DNA from: JAYQKL01 sp038142705
GTDB lineage: Bacteria > Pseudomonadota > Alphaproteobacteria > RS24
DNA length: 64,000 nt
Assembly (NCBI GenBank): GCA_965217015.1
Contig: OZ244224.1
Span: 1,860,001-1,924,000 of the forward strand
Direction: 5' to 3'
Part shown: one piece after another, positions 7,466 through 17,293 of the stretch
How the letters are laid out: the number at the start of each line of letters is the position of its first letter
Position numbering within the stretch: the stretch's first letter is position 1
The notes under the pieces: generated by a model
Database searches by the model: none
Seen by the model: the letters and a program-made list of their open reading frames with translations, nothing else
Told to the model about the DNA's origin: nothing
Translations under genes and position numbers: made by a program

Positions 7466-9085
7466 TTAATCATCTAGCTCAAAGGCGGCAGCGATAAGCT
7501 GCTTGGTGTAGTCCGTTTGAGGGTGGTGGAAAACCGCGTCACTGCTGCCTTGCTCAACAATTTCTCCATCTTTCATGACGAAAACGCGATGCGCGAGGGC
7601 TTTTACGATTTTTAAGTCATGGCTGATAAAGACATAAGCCATATTGCGGTTTTTTTGTAATTTGCGTAACAGCTCGACAATCTGTGCCTGTACGGAACGG
7701 TCCAGCGCGCTGGTGGGTTCGTCAAGCACCAGCATATCAGGTTTTAAAATAATCGCACGGGCTATGGCTATGCGTTGGCGCTGTCCACCAGAAAACTCAT
7801 GCGGATATCGATTGGCCATGCGCGGCTGAAGCCCGACATCACTGAGCGCCTCACTGACCATGACATCACGCTCGGTTTGTGTAAGCTCAGGCGCATGGAT
7901 TTTTAACCCTTCAGCAATAATCTCGCCAACACTCATGCGCGGTGACAAAGCGCCATAAGGGTCTTGAAAAACGATTTGCAAATGCCGCCGATATGGCTTC
8001 ATTTGGCGGTTGGTGAAGCCACTTAAATCGGTGGCGTTAAAGATGATTTTCCCATCGGCTTTTTGCAGTTTTAATAATGCCCGCCCCAGCGTGGTTTTGC
8101 CTGAGCCGCTTTCACCGACAATGCCGATTGTTTCACCAGCTTTTAACTGCATGCTGGCATGGTTTACCGCCTTGATATGGTCTTGAACGCGGCGCAAAAA
8201 ACCTTTTTTAATCGGGAAATGCACTCTGATGTCCTGCGCTTCTAACAAAGGCTGCGCGGCGGCGTCTTTGAGGGGTTCAGCATGGCCTGTTGGCTCGGCA
8301 TTTATCAGGCTTTTTGTATAGTCATGTTGTGGGGTCGCAAACAGCGCGGCGCAGCTATTTTGCTCCACAATCTCCCCGTCTTTCATAACGCAGATTTTAT
8401 CCGCCATATATTTGACCACCCCCAAATCATGGGTGATGAGCAATAGGGCCATGCCGGTTTCTGCTTGCAGCTCTTTCAAGAGGTCAAGAATTTGCTTTTG
8501 CACAGTAACATCAAGCGCGGTGGTGGGCTCATCTGCAATCAATAATTTAGGTCGATTGGCCAGCGCCATCGCAATCATCACGCGTTGTCTTTGCCCACCT
8601 GAAAGCTCATGCGGCAAAGCTGTTAAGCGGGTTTCAGGCTGCGGAATACCCACACGCGCGAGCAAGCGGATAATTTCATCACGGCGTTGGCCCCCGCTGA
8701 GCCCTTGATGTAACTCCAAAATTTCTCCAATTTGTTTTTCAATCGTATGCAGTGGATTGAGAGAACTCATTGGCTCTTGAAAAATCATTGCAATATCATT
8801 GCCGCGTATAGCGCGCAATTTATCTGTGTCTGCGTTTAATAATTCCTGACCATCAAAATAGATTTCCCCGCGATCATGAAACGCTGTCGGATAGGGGAGC
8901 AGTTTCAAAATGGATAGCGCGGTCACGGATTTGCCCGAGCCGCTTTCCCCAACAAGACCGACTGTCTCGCCTGCCGCGATTGTAAAATTAGCGTGATAAA
9001 CCGCAGTTTGCGGTCCTTCATGTGTGTTAAAGCCAACCGATAAGTTTTTAACCTCAAGCAGATTTTGTTTAAGGGGAGAACTCAT
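7466..9085 (-). CDS. yejF: Peptide ABC transporter, fused double ATPase YejF
   Basis: A 539-residue protein with two complete ABC ATPase halves. Walker A motifs are GESGSGKSVT and GESGSGKTTL; signature motifs are LSGGQRQRVMI and FSGGQRQRIAI; Walker B segments are LLIADEPTTALD and MLVLDEPTSALD. This two-in-one arrangement is typical of YejF, which energises import of oligopeptides and microcin C-like compounds through YejB and YejE. It overlaps yejE by four bases and is the last gene of the yejA-yejB-yejE-yejF run. Confidence 0.95.
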   Translation of the reverse strand: MSSPLKQNLLEVKNLSVGFNTHEGPQTAVYHANFTIAAGETVGLVGESGSGKSVTALSILKLLPYPTAFHDRGEIYFDGQELLNADTDKLRAIRGNDIAMIFQEPMSSLNPLHTIEKQIGEILELHQGLSGGQRRDEIIRLLARVGIPQPETRLTALPHELSGGQRQRVMIAMALANRPKLLIADEPTTALDVTVQKQILDLLKELQAETGMALLLITHDLGVVKYMADKICVMKDGEIVEQNSCAALFATPQHDYTKSLINAEPTGHAEPLKDAAAQPLLEAQDIRVHFPIKKGFLRRVQDHIKAVNHASMQLKAGETIGIVGESGSGKTTLGRALLKLQKADGKIIFNATDLSGFTNRQMKPYRRHLQIVFQDPYGALSPRMSVGEIIAEGLKIHAPELTQTERDVMVSEALSDVGLQPRMANRYPHEFSGGQRQRIAIARAIILKPDMLVLDEPTSALDRSVQAQIVELLRKLQKNRNMAYVFISHDLKIVKALAHRVFVMKDGEIVEQGSSDAVFHHPQTDYTKQLIAAAFELDD

Positions 9086-10140
9086 GAGCGCCCCTCCGTT
9101 TTGCGTGGGTCAAAGGCATCGCGTACCGCTTCGCCAATAAATACTAAAAGCGACAGCATCACCGCGATTGTGATAAAGCCTGAAAAGCCAAGCCATGGTG
9201 CCTGTAGATTCGCTTTGCCCTGTGCCAGCAATTCGCCGAGTGAGGGAGATCCGGGCGGCAATCCAAAGCCTAAAAAATCAAGAGAGGTTAAGGTGGTGAT
9301 GGACGCATTGAGGATAAAAGGCAAAAATGTCAGCGTCGCCACCATTGCATTGGGTAATATATGGCGCCACATTAAAACCCCATTACTGACCCCAAGCGCG
9401 CGGGCGGCTTGCACATATTCAAAATTGCGCGCCCGCAAAAATTCTGCGCGCACCACCCCAACGAGAGCGACCCATGAAAATAAAAGCAAAATACCCAGCA
9501 AAATCCAAAAGCTTGGTTCAATAATCGCCGCAATAATAATGAGGAGATAAAGCGCGGGAACGCTTGTCCAGATTTCTATAAATCTTTGCGTGAGCAGGTC
9601 GGTCCAGCCGCCAAAAAAACCCTGCACTGCGCCAATCGCGATACCAATCAGAGACGAAAAAATGGTCAGTGTCAGCCCAAATAAAACCGATATTCTAAAA
9701 CCATAAATAATGCGCGCCAAGACATCGCGGCCCTGATCATCTGTGCCAAGCCAATTTTCTGCACTGGGCGGGGCGGGCGCGGCTACAGCAAGGTCAAGGT
9801 TAATTGTGTTATGCCCATAGCGTATCAGCGGCCAAAGCATCCAGCCTTTTTCTTCAATCAATTCAATAACATATGGGTCGCGATAATCAGCCTCTGTTTC
9901 AAAATCGCCACCAAAAGCGGTCTCTGGATAGGCTTGCAATACAGGTGTGTAATAAGCCCCGTCATACTGCACCAAAAGCGGCTTATCATTGGCAATCAGC
10001 TCGGCAAATAATGAGAGAATAAACAAGCTCATAAATATCCAGAGCGAAAGATAGCCGCGTCGATTGGCTTTGAAGCTTTGCCAGCGCCTTTGGTTTATCG
10101 GCGACAGATTGGGGATGAGATAATTGAAAAACCGTATCAT
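9082..10140 (-). CDS. yejE: Peptide ABC transporter permease YejE
   Basis: A 352-residue inner membrane permease. It has an N-terminal membrane segment, a periplasmic loop with GAYYTPVLQAYPETAFGGDF that is diagnostic of YejE, the LGTDDQGRDVLARIIYG motif before the core, and the EAA loop EYVQAARALGV for contact with the ATPase. It forms the importer channel together with YejB. It lies 3 bp after yejB and overlaps yejF by four bases, so the three are surely cotranscribed. Confidence 0.95.
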   Translation of the reverse strand: MIRFFNYLIPNLSPINQRRWQSFKANRRGYLSLWIFMSLFILSLFAELIANDKPLLVQYDGAYYTPVLQAYPETAFGGDFETEADYRDPYVIELIEEKGWMLWPLIRYGHNTINLDLAVAAPAPPSAENWLGTDDQGRDVLARIIYGFRISVLFGLTLTIFSSLIGIAIGAVQGFFGGWTDLLTQRFIEIWTSVPALYLLIIIAAIIEPSFWILLGILLLFSWVALVGVVRAEFLRARNFEYVQAARALGVSNGVLMWRHILPNAMVATLTFLPFILNASITTLTSLDFLGFGLPPGSPSLGELLAQGKANLQAPWLGFSGFITIAVMLSLLVFIGEAVRDAFDPRKTEGRS

Positions 10141-10143
10141 TTA

Positions 10144-11238
10144 TCAATTCTCCCGACTGTCAAAATCAATGCGCGGGTCAACCAGCATATAGCTAATGTC
10201 CGAAATTAAAGTAATGACCAGCCCCATCAGGCCAAAAATATAAAGCGAGGCAAAAACAACCGGATAATCGCGATTGATAATGGACTCATAAGAAAGCAGC
10301 CCTAAGCCATCAAGAGAAAAAATTGTTTCTATCAACAAAGAGCCAGTAAAAAACGCACCAATAAACGCGCCTGGAAAACCTGCCACCACGATTAACATGG
10401 CATTGCGAAACACATGGCCATAGAGTACGCGGCGCTCGGTCAGGCCTTTGGCGCGCGCAGTGGTGACATATTGTTTGGAAATCTCATCTAAGAATGAGTT
10501 TTTGGTTAACAATGTGGTGGTCGCAAAAGACCCAATGGTCAGCGCCAGCACAGGCAAAAAGATATGCCATAAATAATCAAGCATTTTGCCAGCAAGGGAT
10601 AAGTCTTGAAAATTCTCAGAAATCAAACCGCGCAGAGGGAAAATATCAAAATAACTGCCACCCGCGAACAGGACAATCAGCAGCACGGCAAATAAAAACC
10701 CAGGTATCGCATAAGCGACAATAATCAGCCCCGAACTCCAAACATCAAATGCCATGCCATGTCGGCGTGCCTTGGCAATGCCAAGTGGTATGGAAATCAA
10801 ATAGGTGAAAAGCGTTGTCCAAAGCCCAAGCGAGATTGAAACGGGCAGTTTTTCGCCAATCAGCTGCAGCACTGGCACATCGCGATAATAGCTATTGCCA
10901 AAATCAAAGCGGGCATAATCGCCCATCATTTTGATAAACCGCTCATGCGCAGGCTTATCAAAACCAAATTGCTTTTCCAGTTCCGCAATGAATTCGGGGT
11001 CGAGCCCTTGTGCGCCGCGATATTTACTTGCGCCGCCGTCAAAAGCCTGTCCGCCTTGCATGTCTTTGCCGCCCCCTGCAAAGCGCGATGTGGCGCTGGC
11101 ATCATGGCCTTGTAATTGCGCAACAATGCGCTCAATCGGCCCGCCTGGCGCAAATTGAATAATCACAAAACTCAGCAGCATGATACCGATAATGGTCGGT
11201 ACCATGAGCATGAGTCGACGTAAAATATAGGCTGCCAT
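10144..11238 (-). CDS. yejB: Peptide ABC transporter permease YejB
   Basis: A 364-residue permease of the DppB/OppB type. It starts MAAYILRRLMLMVPTIIGI and has the Gly-rich periplasmic stretch with YRGAQGLDPEFI found in YejB proteins, then the membrane core with the EAA loop (YVTTARAKGLTERRVLYGHVFRNA). The C terminus DISYMLVDPRIDFD matches the family closely. Between it and yejA lies a 55-codon reading frame, so the order is yejA, small ORF, yejB, yejE, yejF. Confidence 0.95.
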   Translation of the reverse strand: MAAYILRRLMLMVPTIIGIMLLSFVIIQFAPGGPIERIVAQLQGHDASATSRFAGGGKDMQGGQAFDGGASKYRGAQGLDPEFIAELEKQFGFDKPAHERFIKMMGDYARFDFGNSYYRDVPVLQLIGEKLPVSISLGLWTTLFTYLISIPLGIAKARRHGMAFDVWSSGLIIVAYAIPGFLFAVLLIVLFAGGSYFDIFPLRGLISENFQDLSLAGKMLDYLWHIFLPVLALTIGSFATTTLLTKNSFLDEISKQYVTTARAKGLTERRVLYGHVFRNAMLIVVAGFPGAFIGAFFTGSLLIETIFSLDGLGLLSYESIINRDYPVVFASLYIFGLMGLVITLISDISYMLVDPRIDFDSREN

Positions 11239-11400
11239 CGGGTCTGATACTCTCCATATCCAGTGCCTTGATTTGTCTGTTCATAAGAACCAACAAAGCC
11301 GAACACCAGCAGGCTTAAGAAGCTGATTTAGCAAAGCCTAATATGGGTTGCAAGTCGAGAGCAAGCCGCAATTTATAAAAATGAAGCGAAATGACGCGCT

Positions 11401-11568
11401 TTATTCTTCCGGCGTCATGTCTCCCTCATTATCCATATCCCCATCAGAAGACATTTCTTCTGTGGCAAGCGGATTAGGAAAACCAATTTCTTTAGCCGTT
11501 TCAGTTTGGCTGAACACCAAAAGCGCCAGAATAAGTAAAACAATAATAATGATGACATTACGTGTCAT
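11401..11568 (-). CDS. Small single-pass membrane protein inside the yej operon (55 aa)
   Basis: Not a recognised family. A 55-residue frame with a perfect AAGGAG ribosome site six bases before its ATG. Residues 4-19 form one strongly hydrophobic segment (NVIIIIVLLILALLVF), followed by a polar part and an acidic tail rich in Asp, Glu and Met (EEMSSDGDMDNEGDMTPEE). It lies 79 bases after yejA and 162 bases before yejB on the same strand, so it is probably cotranscribed. It may be an accessory or regulatory subunit of the Yej transporter, or an unrelated insertion; the position is the only clue. Confidence 0.68.
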   Translation of the reverse strand: MTRNVIIIIVLLILALLVFSQTETAKEIGFPNPLATEEMSSDGDMDNEGDMTPEE

Positions 11569-11647
11569 AGGAATCTCCTTGTTGTTTTTATTGTTCATTC
11601 CATCAAACAGCTTCAGCCTAATCCAAGAAAAGCGGTTTGTATAGCCC

Positions 11648-13459
11648 CTAGCGGGTAGGTTCTGAATTTTCCTGATTAAACCACCAAATATCGGGGAAAC
11701 CATGCGCATAAGGCGGCAGCGGGGTGGGATAGGCAAGGGGGCGCCAATAGGCCAGCCGGTGAGTGGCAATATGCCAATGCGGGACAACATAATAATTCCA
11801 TAAAAGCACCCGATCCAGCGCCCGCGTGGCGGTGATTTGTGCCTGTCGGTTTTCGGCGAAAATAATCTCTTCAATCAAAGCATCAATTGCAGGGTTTTGA
11901 ATACCGATATAATTGCGCCCGCCCTGGCGTGTCGCGCTGGCCGAGCCCCAATAATTTCGTTGCTCATTGCCGGGCGAGAGGGATTGCCCGAATGAGCTGA
12001 CAATAATATCAAAATCATAATCCAATAACCGGTTTTGATATTGGGTCACATCTATCAGGCGAATAGAGGCCTCTATGCCTAGCTTGCGCAGATTTTGGAT
12101 ATAGGGCGCAACAATGCGCTCAAAGGCTGCCTGCACGAGCAAAAATTCAATTTTGAAAACCTGCCCGTCGCGCATCAGCTTGCCATTTTCAACCTGCCAG
12201 CCAGCCTCGGCGAGCCGCTTTTTAGCATGGCGCAAATTTTGGCGCATATCGCTGGTCTTAAGGTTAACCGGATTTTCATAAGCTGAGGTAAACACCCGCG
12301 CTGGTATGTGGTCTTTAAGGGGGGTCAGCAGGTCTAATTCAGCCTGAGAGGGCAGGCCTTGAGCGGCCAGTTCGGTGTTATCAAAATAGCTGTCTGTGCG
12401 CTTATATTGCCCATAAAACAGGGTTTTATTGGCCCATTCAAAATCAAACGCATAGGTCAGAGCTTCGCGCACACGGATATCTTGAAACTGCGCCCGCCTT
12501 TGGTTCAACACAAAACCTTGCATGCCTTGCGTGTTGCCATTTATCGGTGTGATGCGGGTCATATCACCATTTTTTACCGCCGGAATGTCATAGCCTGTCG
12601 CCCAGCGCTTAGAGTTATTTTCGAGCTGAAAATCTAAATCACCCGCTTTGAAAGCCTCAAAAGCAACGGTTAAATCGCCAAAATAATCAAACCGTATCTG
12701 GTCAAAATTATAATGACCCTGATTCACATTTAAGTCGCGGGCCCAATAATCTGGCACGCGGGCAAAGGTAACCTGTCGTCCGGCTTCGAATTTTTCAATT
12801 TTATAAGGGCCAGAGCCAAGCGGCGGCTCGAGCGTGGTTTTGCTGATGTCACGCCCATTGCTGGTCCAGTAATGTTTTGGCAGAACAGGTAATTGCCCAA
12901 CAATTTGTGGCAATTCGCGATTGCCGGATACCCGAAAATGAAAAGTGACTTCATCAGGGGCTTGGCTTGTGACTTTCTCGACATCGCCATAATAGGCTGC
13001 ATAAAAGGGGTGGTTTGCGATGAGCGTTTGGAATGTCCAAACTACATCTTCTGCATCTATTGGGTGGTCATCATGGAAACGCGCTTTCGGGTTGAGGCGA
13101 AATCGCACATATGAAAAATCATCTGCATAGCTGATGGATTGCGCCACCAGCCCATATTGGCTATTGGGCTCATCAAGGCTGGGTTTTGTCAGCGTGTCAT
13201 AAATCAAATTCAACTGGTCCGCGATGGAGCCTTTTATAATATAGGGGTTGAAGCTGTCATAACGCCCAAAAGCCGCGAGTTTAACAGTGCCACCTTTGGG
13301 CGCATCTGGGCGCACATAATCAAAATGCGCAAAACCAGCTGGATATTTTGGGTGGCCAAAAAGCGACAGGGCATGCTTTTCTGTTGGCGCGTCAGCCTGT
13401 GCCAAACCAGATGTAAAAACGAGGAAAAGTGAAATGAAGAGAATTTGAAAATGATACAT
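11648..13459 (-). CDS. yejA: Periplasmic peptide-binding protein YejA
   Basis: A 603-residue SBP family 5 (extracellular solute-binding) protein with an N-terminal signal peptide ending near GLAQA (residue about 22). It contains the early motif HFDYVRPDAPKGGTVK and the later DVVWTFQTL and IRVREALTYAFDFEW segments typical of peptide- and microcin-binding YejA proteins. It delivers peptides to YejBEF. The length fits the family. It heads the minus-strand operon, about 95 bases downstream of the cycM stop. Confidence 0.94.
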   Translation of the reverse strand: MYHFQILFISLFLVFTSGLAQADAPTEKHALSLFGHPKYPAGFAHFDYVRPDAPKGGTVKLAAFGRYDSFNPYIIKGSIADQLNLIYDTLTKPSLDEPNSQYGLVAQSISYADDFSYVRFRLNPKARFHDDHPIDAEDVVWTFQTLIANHPFYAAYYGDVEKVTSQAPDEVTFHFRVSGNRELPQIVGQLPVLPKHYWTSNGRDISKTTLEPPLGSGPYKIEKFEAGRQVTFARVPDYWARDLNVNQGHYNFDQIRFDYFGDLTVAFEAFKAGDLDFQLENNSKRWATGYDIPAVKNGDMTRITPINGNTQGMQGFVLNQRRAQFQDIRVREALTYAFDFEWANKTLFYGQYKRTDSYFDNTELAAQGLPSQAELDLLTPLKDHIPARVFTSAYENPVNLKTSDMRQNLRHAKKRLAEAGWQVENGKLMRDGQVFKIEFLLVQAAFERIVAPYIQNLRKLGIEASIRLIDVTQYQNRLLDYDFDIIVSSFGQSLSPGNEQRNYWGSASATRQGGRNYIGIQNPAIDALIEEIIFAENRQAQITATRALDRVLLWNYYVVPHWHIATHRLAYWRPLAYPTPLPPYAHGFPDIWWFNQENSEPTR

Positions 13460-13553
13460 GAGCTTAATGAAGCAAAGCCCGCCACATAATTCAATAGAAC
13501 AATGAAGCGGGCTTGTTAAATTTAATAACGCTTATGCGTCACGCCAAGGGCGT

Positions 13554-14096
13554 TTATTCAGCCAATGGCGCGGGCGTGTCGGCGTTTTCACGCAAATAAG
13601 CAATAATATTGGCGCGGTCATTTGGTTTTCTCAAACCAGCAAACGCCATTTTAGTGCCTTTGGCATATTTTTTGGGGTTTTCGAGAAAGCCGTTCAAGGC
13701 TTCATAATCCCAAACGCCGTCAATCTCGTTTAGGGTGTCTGAATATGCAAAGCCTGCAACAGCACCAATGTCGCTATTCACAATACCGTAAAGAGCTGGC
13801 CCGACCTTATTGGCACCGCCTTTTTCAAAAGCATGGCAGCTTACGCATTTTTTCGCGACTTTTAAGCCCTTGTCAGCAGACGCGGTTTGCAGCAAAGCGC
13901 GAATATCCACTTCGGCAACCTCTTCAACTGCCGCGCCAGCTGGTGCACCCGCCAGCTCAACCCCTTCAACCACATATGCTTGCGGGTTAGCGGGTTCGAC
14001 ATGGAAAAGCACATCACCCAAATTTTGAATTCCGATATATACCAGCAATGTGAACAACACCGCGCCAGCAATTTTATTAAGTTCAAATCCGTCCAT
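13554..14096 (-). CDS. cycM: Membrane-anchored cytochrome c (CycM / c552 type)
   Basis: A 180-residue class I cytochrome c. Residues about 7-30 form a membrane anchor (IAGAVLFTLLVYIGI), followed by an Ala/Val/Glu-rich linker. The heme site CVSCH is at about 82-86 and the distal Met ligand is in KGTKMAF. CycM carries electrons between the cytochrome bc1 complex and aa3 oxidase in alphaproteobacteria. It is divergent from kdsB and pheA, an arrangement known from other members of the class. Confidence 0.9.
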   Translation of the reverse strand: MDGFELNKIAGAVLFTLLVYIGIQNLGDVLFHVEPANPQAYVVEGVELAGAPAGAAVEEVAEVDIRALLQTASADKGLKVAKKCVSCHAFEKGGANKVGPALYGIVNSDIGAVAGFAYSDTLNEIDGVWDYEALNGFLENPKKYAKGTKMAFAGLRKPNDRANIIAYLRENADTPAPLAE

Positions 14097-14316
14097 TATC
14101 AGTCTGCCCTATTATTCCGACACTCATTTGGCAATTTACTGCCTTGTTTAAGTAACTGCAATCTACCCTTTTTCACCGCGCAAAAACTTGCGGCGAAGCG
14201 TCGCATAAGGCACTTATAAGCAAATTTTTGTGCATTTGTTAGTTTTTTGTTTCATTCAAACTCTGCAGGTGTCAAAAACGAACAAATAGCCTATGATGAG
14301 GCAAAAGGAGTAAGTT

Positions 14317-15072
14317 GTGGCTGAGCCCATTATTATTATACCCGCAAGGCTGGCTTCCATGCGCCTGCCGGACAAGCCTTTGCTTGATATTGGCGGTGCG
14401 CCAATGATTGTGCGTGTTTGGGAGCGTGCTTGCGCGGCCAATTGCGGGCGCGTTGTCGTCGCGGCGGGCGATCAGGAAATATATGATGTGGTTGTCGCTG
14501 CGGGCGGGGAGGCGGTCATGACCGATGCTGATTTGCCCTCTGGCTCTGACCGGATTTATCAGGCCTTGCAACGGGTCGATACAGATGGCCAGCATGACAT
14601 CATCATCAATTTGCAAGGCGATTTGCCGAATTTAGCACCTAGCATGATTACAGATGTAGAACAGGCATTATTGGCTGGCGGGGATATGGCCTCTTTAGTG
14701 GCAGAAATCACCGACCCATCAGAATATGACGACCCAAATTGTGTGAAGGCGGTTATCAGTTGGCAAGACACAACAGCGCGTCTTGGCCGCGCCTTATATT
14801 TTACACGGGCAACCGCGCCTCATGGGGAGGGGCCTTTATATCATCATATTGGTATTTATGCCTATCAGCGTCAAAGCTTGGCGCGATTTGTGAGCTTGCC
14901 GCCATCTGAGCTTGAAAAACGCGAGCGGCTGGAACAATTGCGCGCTTTAGAGGCGGGTATGGTGATACAAATGGCGCGGGTTGATGCTGTGCCTCTCGGG
15001 GTGGATACGCCCGCCGACCTTGAAAAAGCGCGCGCCTATTTTAAGACAGATACGGTGAGGGAGCTATCATGA
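14317..15072 (+). CDS. kdsB: 3-deoxy-manno-octulosonate cytidylyltransferase
   Basis: Makes CMP-Kdo from CTP and Kdo for lipid A core assembly in the cytosol. The 251-residue protein starts from GTG with AAAGGAG six bases upstream. Family motifs are visible: IPARLASMRLPDKPL near the N terminus, DLPSGSDRI, NLQGDLPN with the metal-binding Asp, HHIGIYAYQ, and LEQLRALE. It overlaps pheA by four bases (ATGA). Confidence 0.96.
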   Translation: MAEPIIIIPARLASMRLPDKPLLDIGGAPMIVRVWERACAANCGRVVVAAGDQEIYDVVVAAGGEAVMTDADLPSGSDRIYQALQRVDTDGQHDIIINLQGDLPNLAPSMITDVEQALLAGGDMASLVAEITDPSEYDDPNCVKAVISWQDTTARLGRALYFTRATAPHGEGPLYHHIGIYAYQRQSLARFVSLPPSELEKRERLEQLRALEAGMVIQMARVDAVPLGVDTPADLEKARAYFKTDTVRELS

Positions 15073-15935
15073 GCCAAGAAGATATAAAAAATAACGACCC
15101 GCAAAACACCATTGCTTTTCAAGGTGAGCTGGGTGCGAATTCGCATATAGCCTGCAACACCGTTTATCCAGATATGGCTGTCTTGCCTTGCACCACTTTT
15201 GAGGGTGCGTTTCGCGCAGTGCAATCTGGCCGCGCGGCATTAGCGATGATGCCGGTTGAAAATACAGTGGCGGGGCGTGTTGCGGATATTCACCGCCTTT
15301 TGCCCGGTTCTGGCCTATTTGTGATTGGCGAGCATTTCATGCGGGTGTCGCATGCTTTATTAGGTCTGCCATCGGCCAAAATTGAGGATATTAAGTTTAT
15401 TCACAGCCATGAAATGGCGCTGGGCCAATGCCGCCATGAGATTAATGCTTTGGGCGCAGAGCCTGTAATTGCCGCCGATACCGCTGGGTCTGCGCGTGAA
15501 ATTGCCGAAAAAGGCGATTCCAATCATGCCGCGATTGCCACCGAATTGGCCGCTCATATTTACGGGCTACAGGTGATGAAAAGTGGCATTGAAGATGCTG
15601 GTCATAATACCACGCGGTTTTTGGTGATGTCGCAAACGCCTGATGATGCAGACCCTGATGAAGAAAATGTGGTGACGAGTTTTATTTTCCGTGTGCGCAA
15701 TGTGCCCGCCGCGCTTTATAAGGCTTTGGGCGGGTTTGCGAGTAATGGGGTCAATATGACCAAGCTTGAAAGCTATCAAGTTGAGGGCCGTTTTCAGGCA
15801 ACCATGTTTTATGCGGATATTGAAGGACACCCTGAAACCGAGTCGGTGCGTTTAGCGATGGAGGAGCTGAATTTCTTTTGCTCTGAAGTCACTGTGCTTG
15901 GGGTTTATAAGGCGGCGGATTTTCGGCGCGGCTAA
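15069..15935 (+). CDS. pheA: Prephenate dehydratase
   Basis: Converts prephenate to phenylpyruvate for phenylalanine synthesis. The 288-residue monofunctional enzyme has the periplasmic-binding-like catalytic domain (FQGELGANSHIAC, MMPVENTVAGRV, NTTRFLVMS) and a C-terminal ACT domain (about 195-275, GALY-type region AALYKALGGFASNGVNM and KLESYQVEGRFQ) for feedback inhibition by phenylalanine. There is no chorismate mutase domain. It is translationally coupled to kdsB. Confidence 0.95.
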   Translation: MSQEDIKNNDPQNTIAFQGELGANSHIACNTVYPDMAVLPCTTFEGAFRAVQSGRAALAMMPVENTVAGRVADIHRLLPGSGLFVIGEHFMRVSHALLGLPSAKIEDIKFIHSHEMALGQCRHEINALGAEPVIAADTAGSAREIAEKGDSNHAAIATELAAHIYGLQVMKSGIEDAGHNTTRFLVMSQTPDDADPDEENVVTSFIFRVRNVPAALYKALGGFASNGVNMTKLESYQVEGRFQATMFYADIEGHPETESVRLAMEELNFFCSEVTVLGVYKAADFRRG

Positions 15936-15965
15936 ATCGCACTGCCCAGCAGGATAGTGGCTGCG

Positions 15966-16949
15966 TTAGATGGACAAATCATCTTCTAAAAAAGCCTTGA
16001 TGAGTTGATGCGCAATCGCCATTGCGGGTGGCACCATTAACTGGCCCTGTTCGTCATTTTTTTGTTGGTCAAGTGCTTGTTGCAGTTCAGCTTTGCTAAA
16101 CCAGCGCGCTTCGGCAAGCTCTTTTTCATCTACTAAAAAATCAGCATCTGTGACCCGTGCATGACAGCCAATCATGAGCGAGGCTGGAAACGGCCAAGGC
16201 TGGGTGGCGTGGTAGTGAACGGTGCTCACGGTTAAGCCGGCCTCTTCCATTGTTTCTCGCGCCACGGCTTCCTCAATGGTTTCGCCAGGTTCCATAAACC
16301 CAGCCAGCGCTGAAAAAAGCTGTTGAGGCCAGCCCGCTTGTCGCCCGAGCAGACATTTATCTTCAAAAATCGGCAGCATAATCACCACCGGATCGGTGCG
16401 CGGAAAATGCTCGGCTGAACAGTCTGGGCATTGGCGTTTATAACCCGCTTCTCGCATTTGTGTGGGCGCCCCACATCGCGCGCAATGGGGGTGCGTGTTG
16501 TGCCATTCAGCAAGGCCTTTGGCTTGGGCTAAAATGGCAAGTTCTCCTGCGGGTATATCAGCCACCATAGCGAGGTCGCGTAAATTCTCAAATGCGCCAC
16601 CAGCTTGCATCAGCGCGTTTATGCCCGTATGCGCGTCGGGCTGGTTCAGGGAACTAATATCCAAACAAAAGCGCGGCGCTTGATTGCGGTTCAGCCCCAA
16701 AAAAATGAGTTCATGAGGGGCGTTTGGGGCTAATAAATCAGCCAAAGCGGCTTGCGGCAACCAAGCAATATCGCGTCCCGCACCCGCCTTCGCCTCTGGT
16801 AAAATAAACGGCTCACCTCGCCATATCAGCATGATAAGCGTTTTTTGGTCCTGTAATTGCGCTGCTATCCATTCGGGGTTTGTGCGCAAATGGCCAGCCC
16901 GATCAAGCGGATTATTGGCAAAAACAGTAGGGCGAGGGTCAAGGCTCAT
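15966..16949 (-). CDS. nudC: NAD(+) diphosphatase / RNA decapping NudC
   Basis: A 327-residue NudC. The zinc ribbon uses C156, C159, C174 and C177. The Nudix box GX5EX7REUXEEXGU runs from G217 to about 239 (GFMEPGETIEEAVARETMEEAG), and the NADH-specific QPWPFPASLM motif follows. It hydrolyses NADH to NMNH and AMP and can remove NAD caps from RNA. TTTGGAG precedes the ATG. It is a lone gene, convergent with pheA and divergent from the SRP RNA gene. Confidence 0.95.
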   Translation of the reverse strand: MSLDPRPTVFANNPLDRAGHLRTNPEWIAAQLQDQKTLIMLIWRGEPFILPEAKAGAGRDIAWLPQAALADLLAPNAPHELIFLGLNRNQAPRFCLDISSLNQPDAHTGINALMQAGGAFENLRDLAMVADIPAGELAILAQAKGLAEWHNTHPHCARCGAPTQMREAGYKRQCPDCSAEHFPRTDPVVIMLPIFEDKCLLGRQAGWPQQLFSALAGFMEPGETIEEAVARETMEEAGLTVSTVHYHATQPWPFPASLMIGCHARVTDADFLVDEKELAEARWFSKAELQQALDQQKNDEQGQLMVPPAMAIAHQLIKAFLEDDLSI

Positions 16950-17058
16950 AACGACTCCAAATAATAAAAATACATATTATCCACATATCGCGAATTTTGC
17001 TTTAGGAAAATAATAATTTAGGGATGCCGAAAGCTAAAAACTTGCTATATTAACCCTT

Positions 17059-17154
17059 GAGAGGTTGGCGGCAGACGTGTCCCTCGCCAATCGGGTCAGG
17101 TCCGGAAGGAAGCAGCCCTAACGAGACCGGCGCGGGTTGCCTGTCCAGCCTCTC
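17059..17154 (+). ncRNA. ffs: Signal recognition particle RNA (4.5S type)
   Basis: A 96-base segment. GAGAGGTTGG at the 5' end pairs with CCAGCCTCTC at the 3' end (one G-U). The central region contains GGTCAGGTCCGGAAGGAAGC and AGCCCTAACG, the conserved Ffh-binding domain with the asymmetric loop and GGAA tetraloop. It is the small bacterial SRP RNA without an Alu domain. It lies just upstream of dnaX, a common arrangement. Confidence 0.96.
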
Positions 17155-17293
17155 ACATTTCCGGCCTCTCACCACGCCAGTCCAGTATAAAATGATGACA
17201 GGCCACTTTGACAGCATTGAGAGTGGAAATAATAAGAAATATGTGACCGATTATCGGCGCTGCAGGGCTTCAGAATCAGGCTAGGTTTTTGAT

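Noticed and set aside
9065..9550. 161-codon plus-strand frame opposite yejE
   Set aside because: Shadow of the conserved permease; basic low-complexity translation.
13475..13514. Inverted repeat AAGCCCGC / GCGGGCTT between yejA and cycM
   Set aside because: The loop is 24 bases and there is no T-run; possibly chance, or a weak terminator of cycM.
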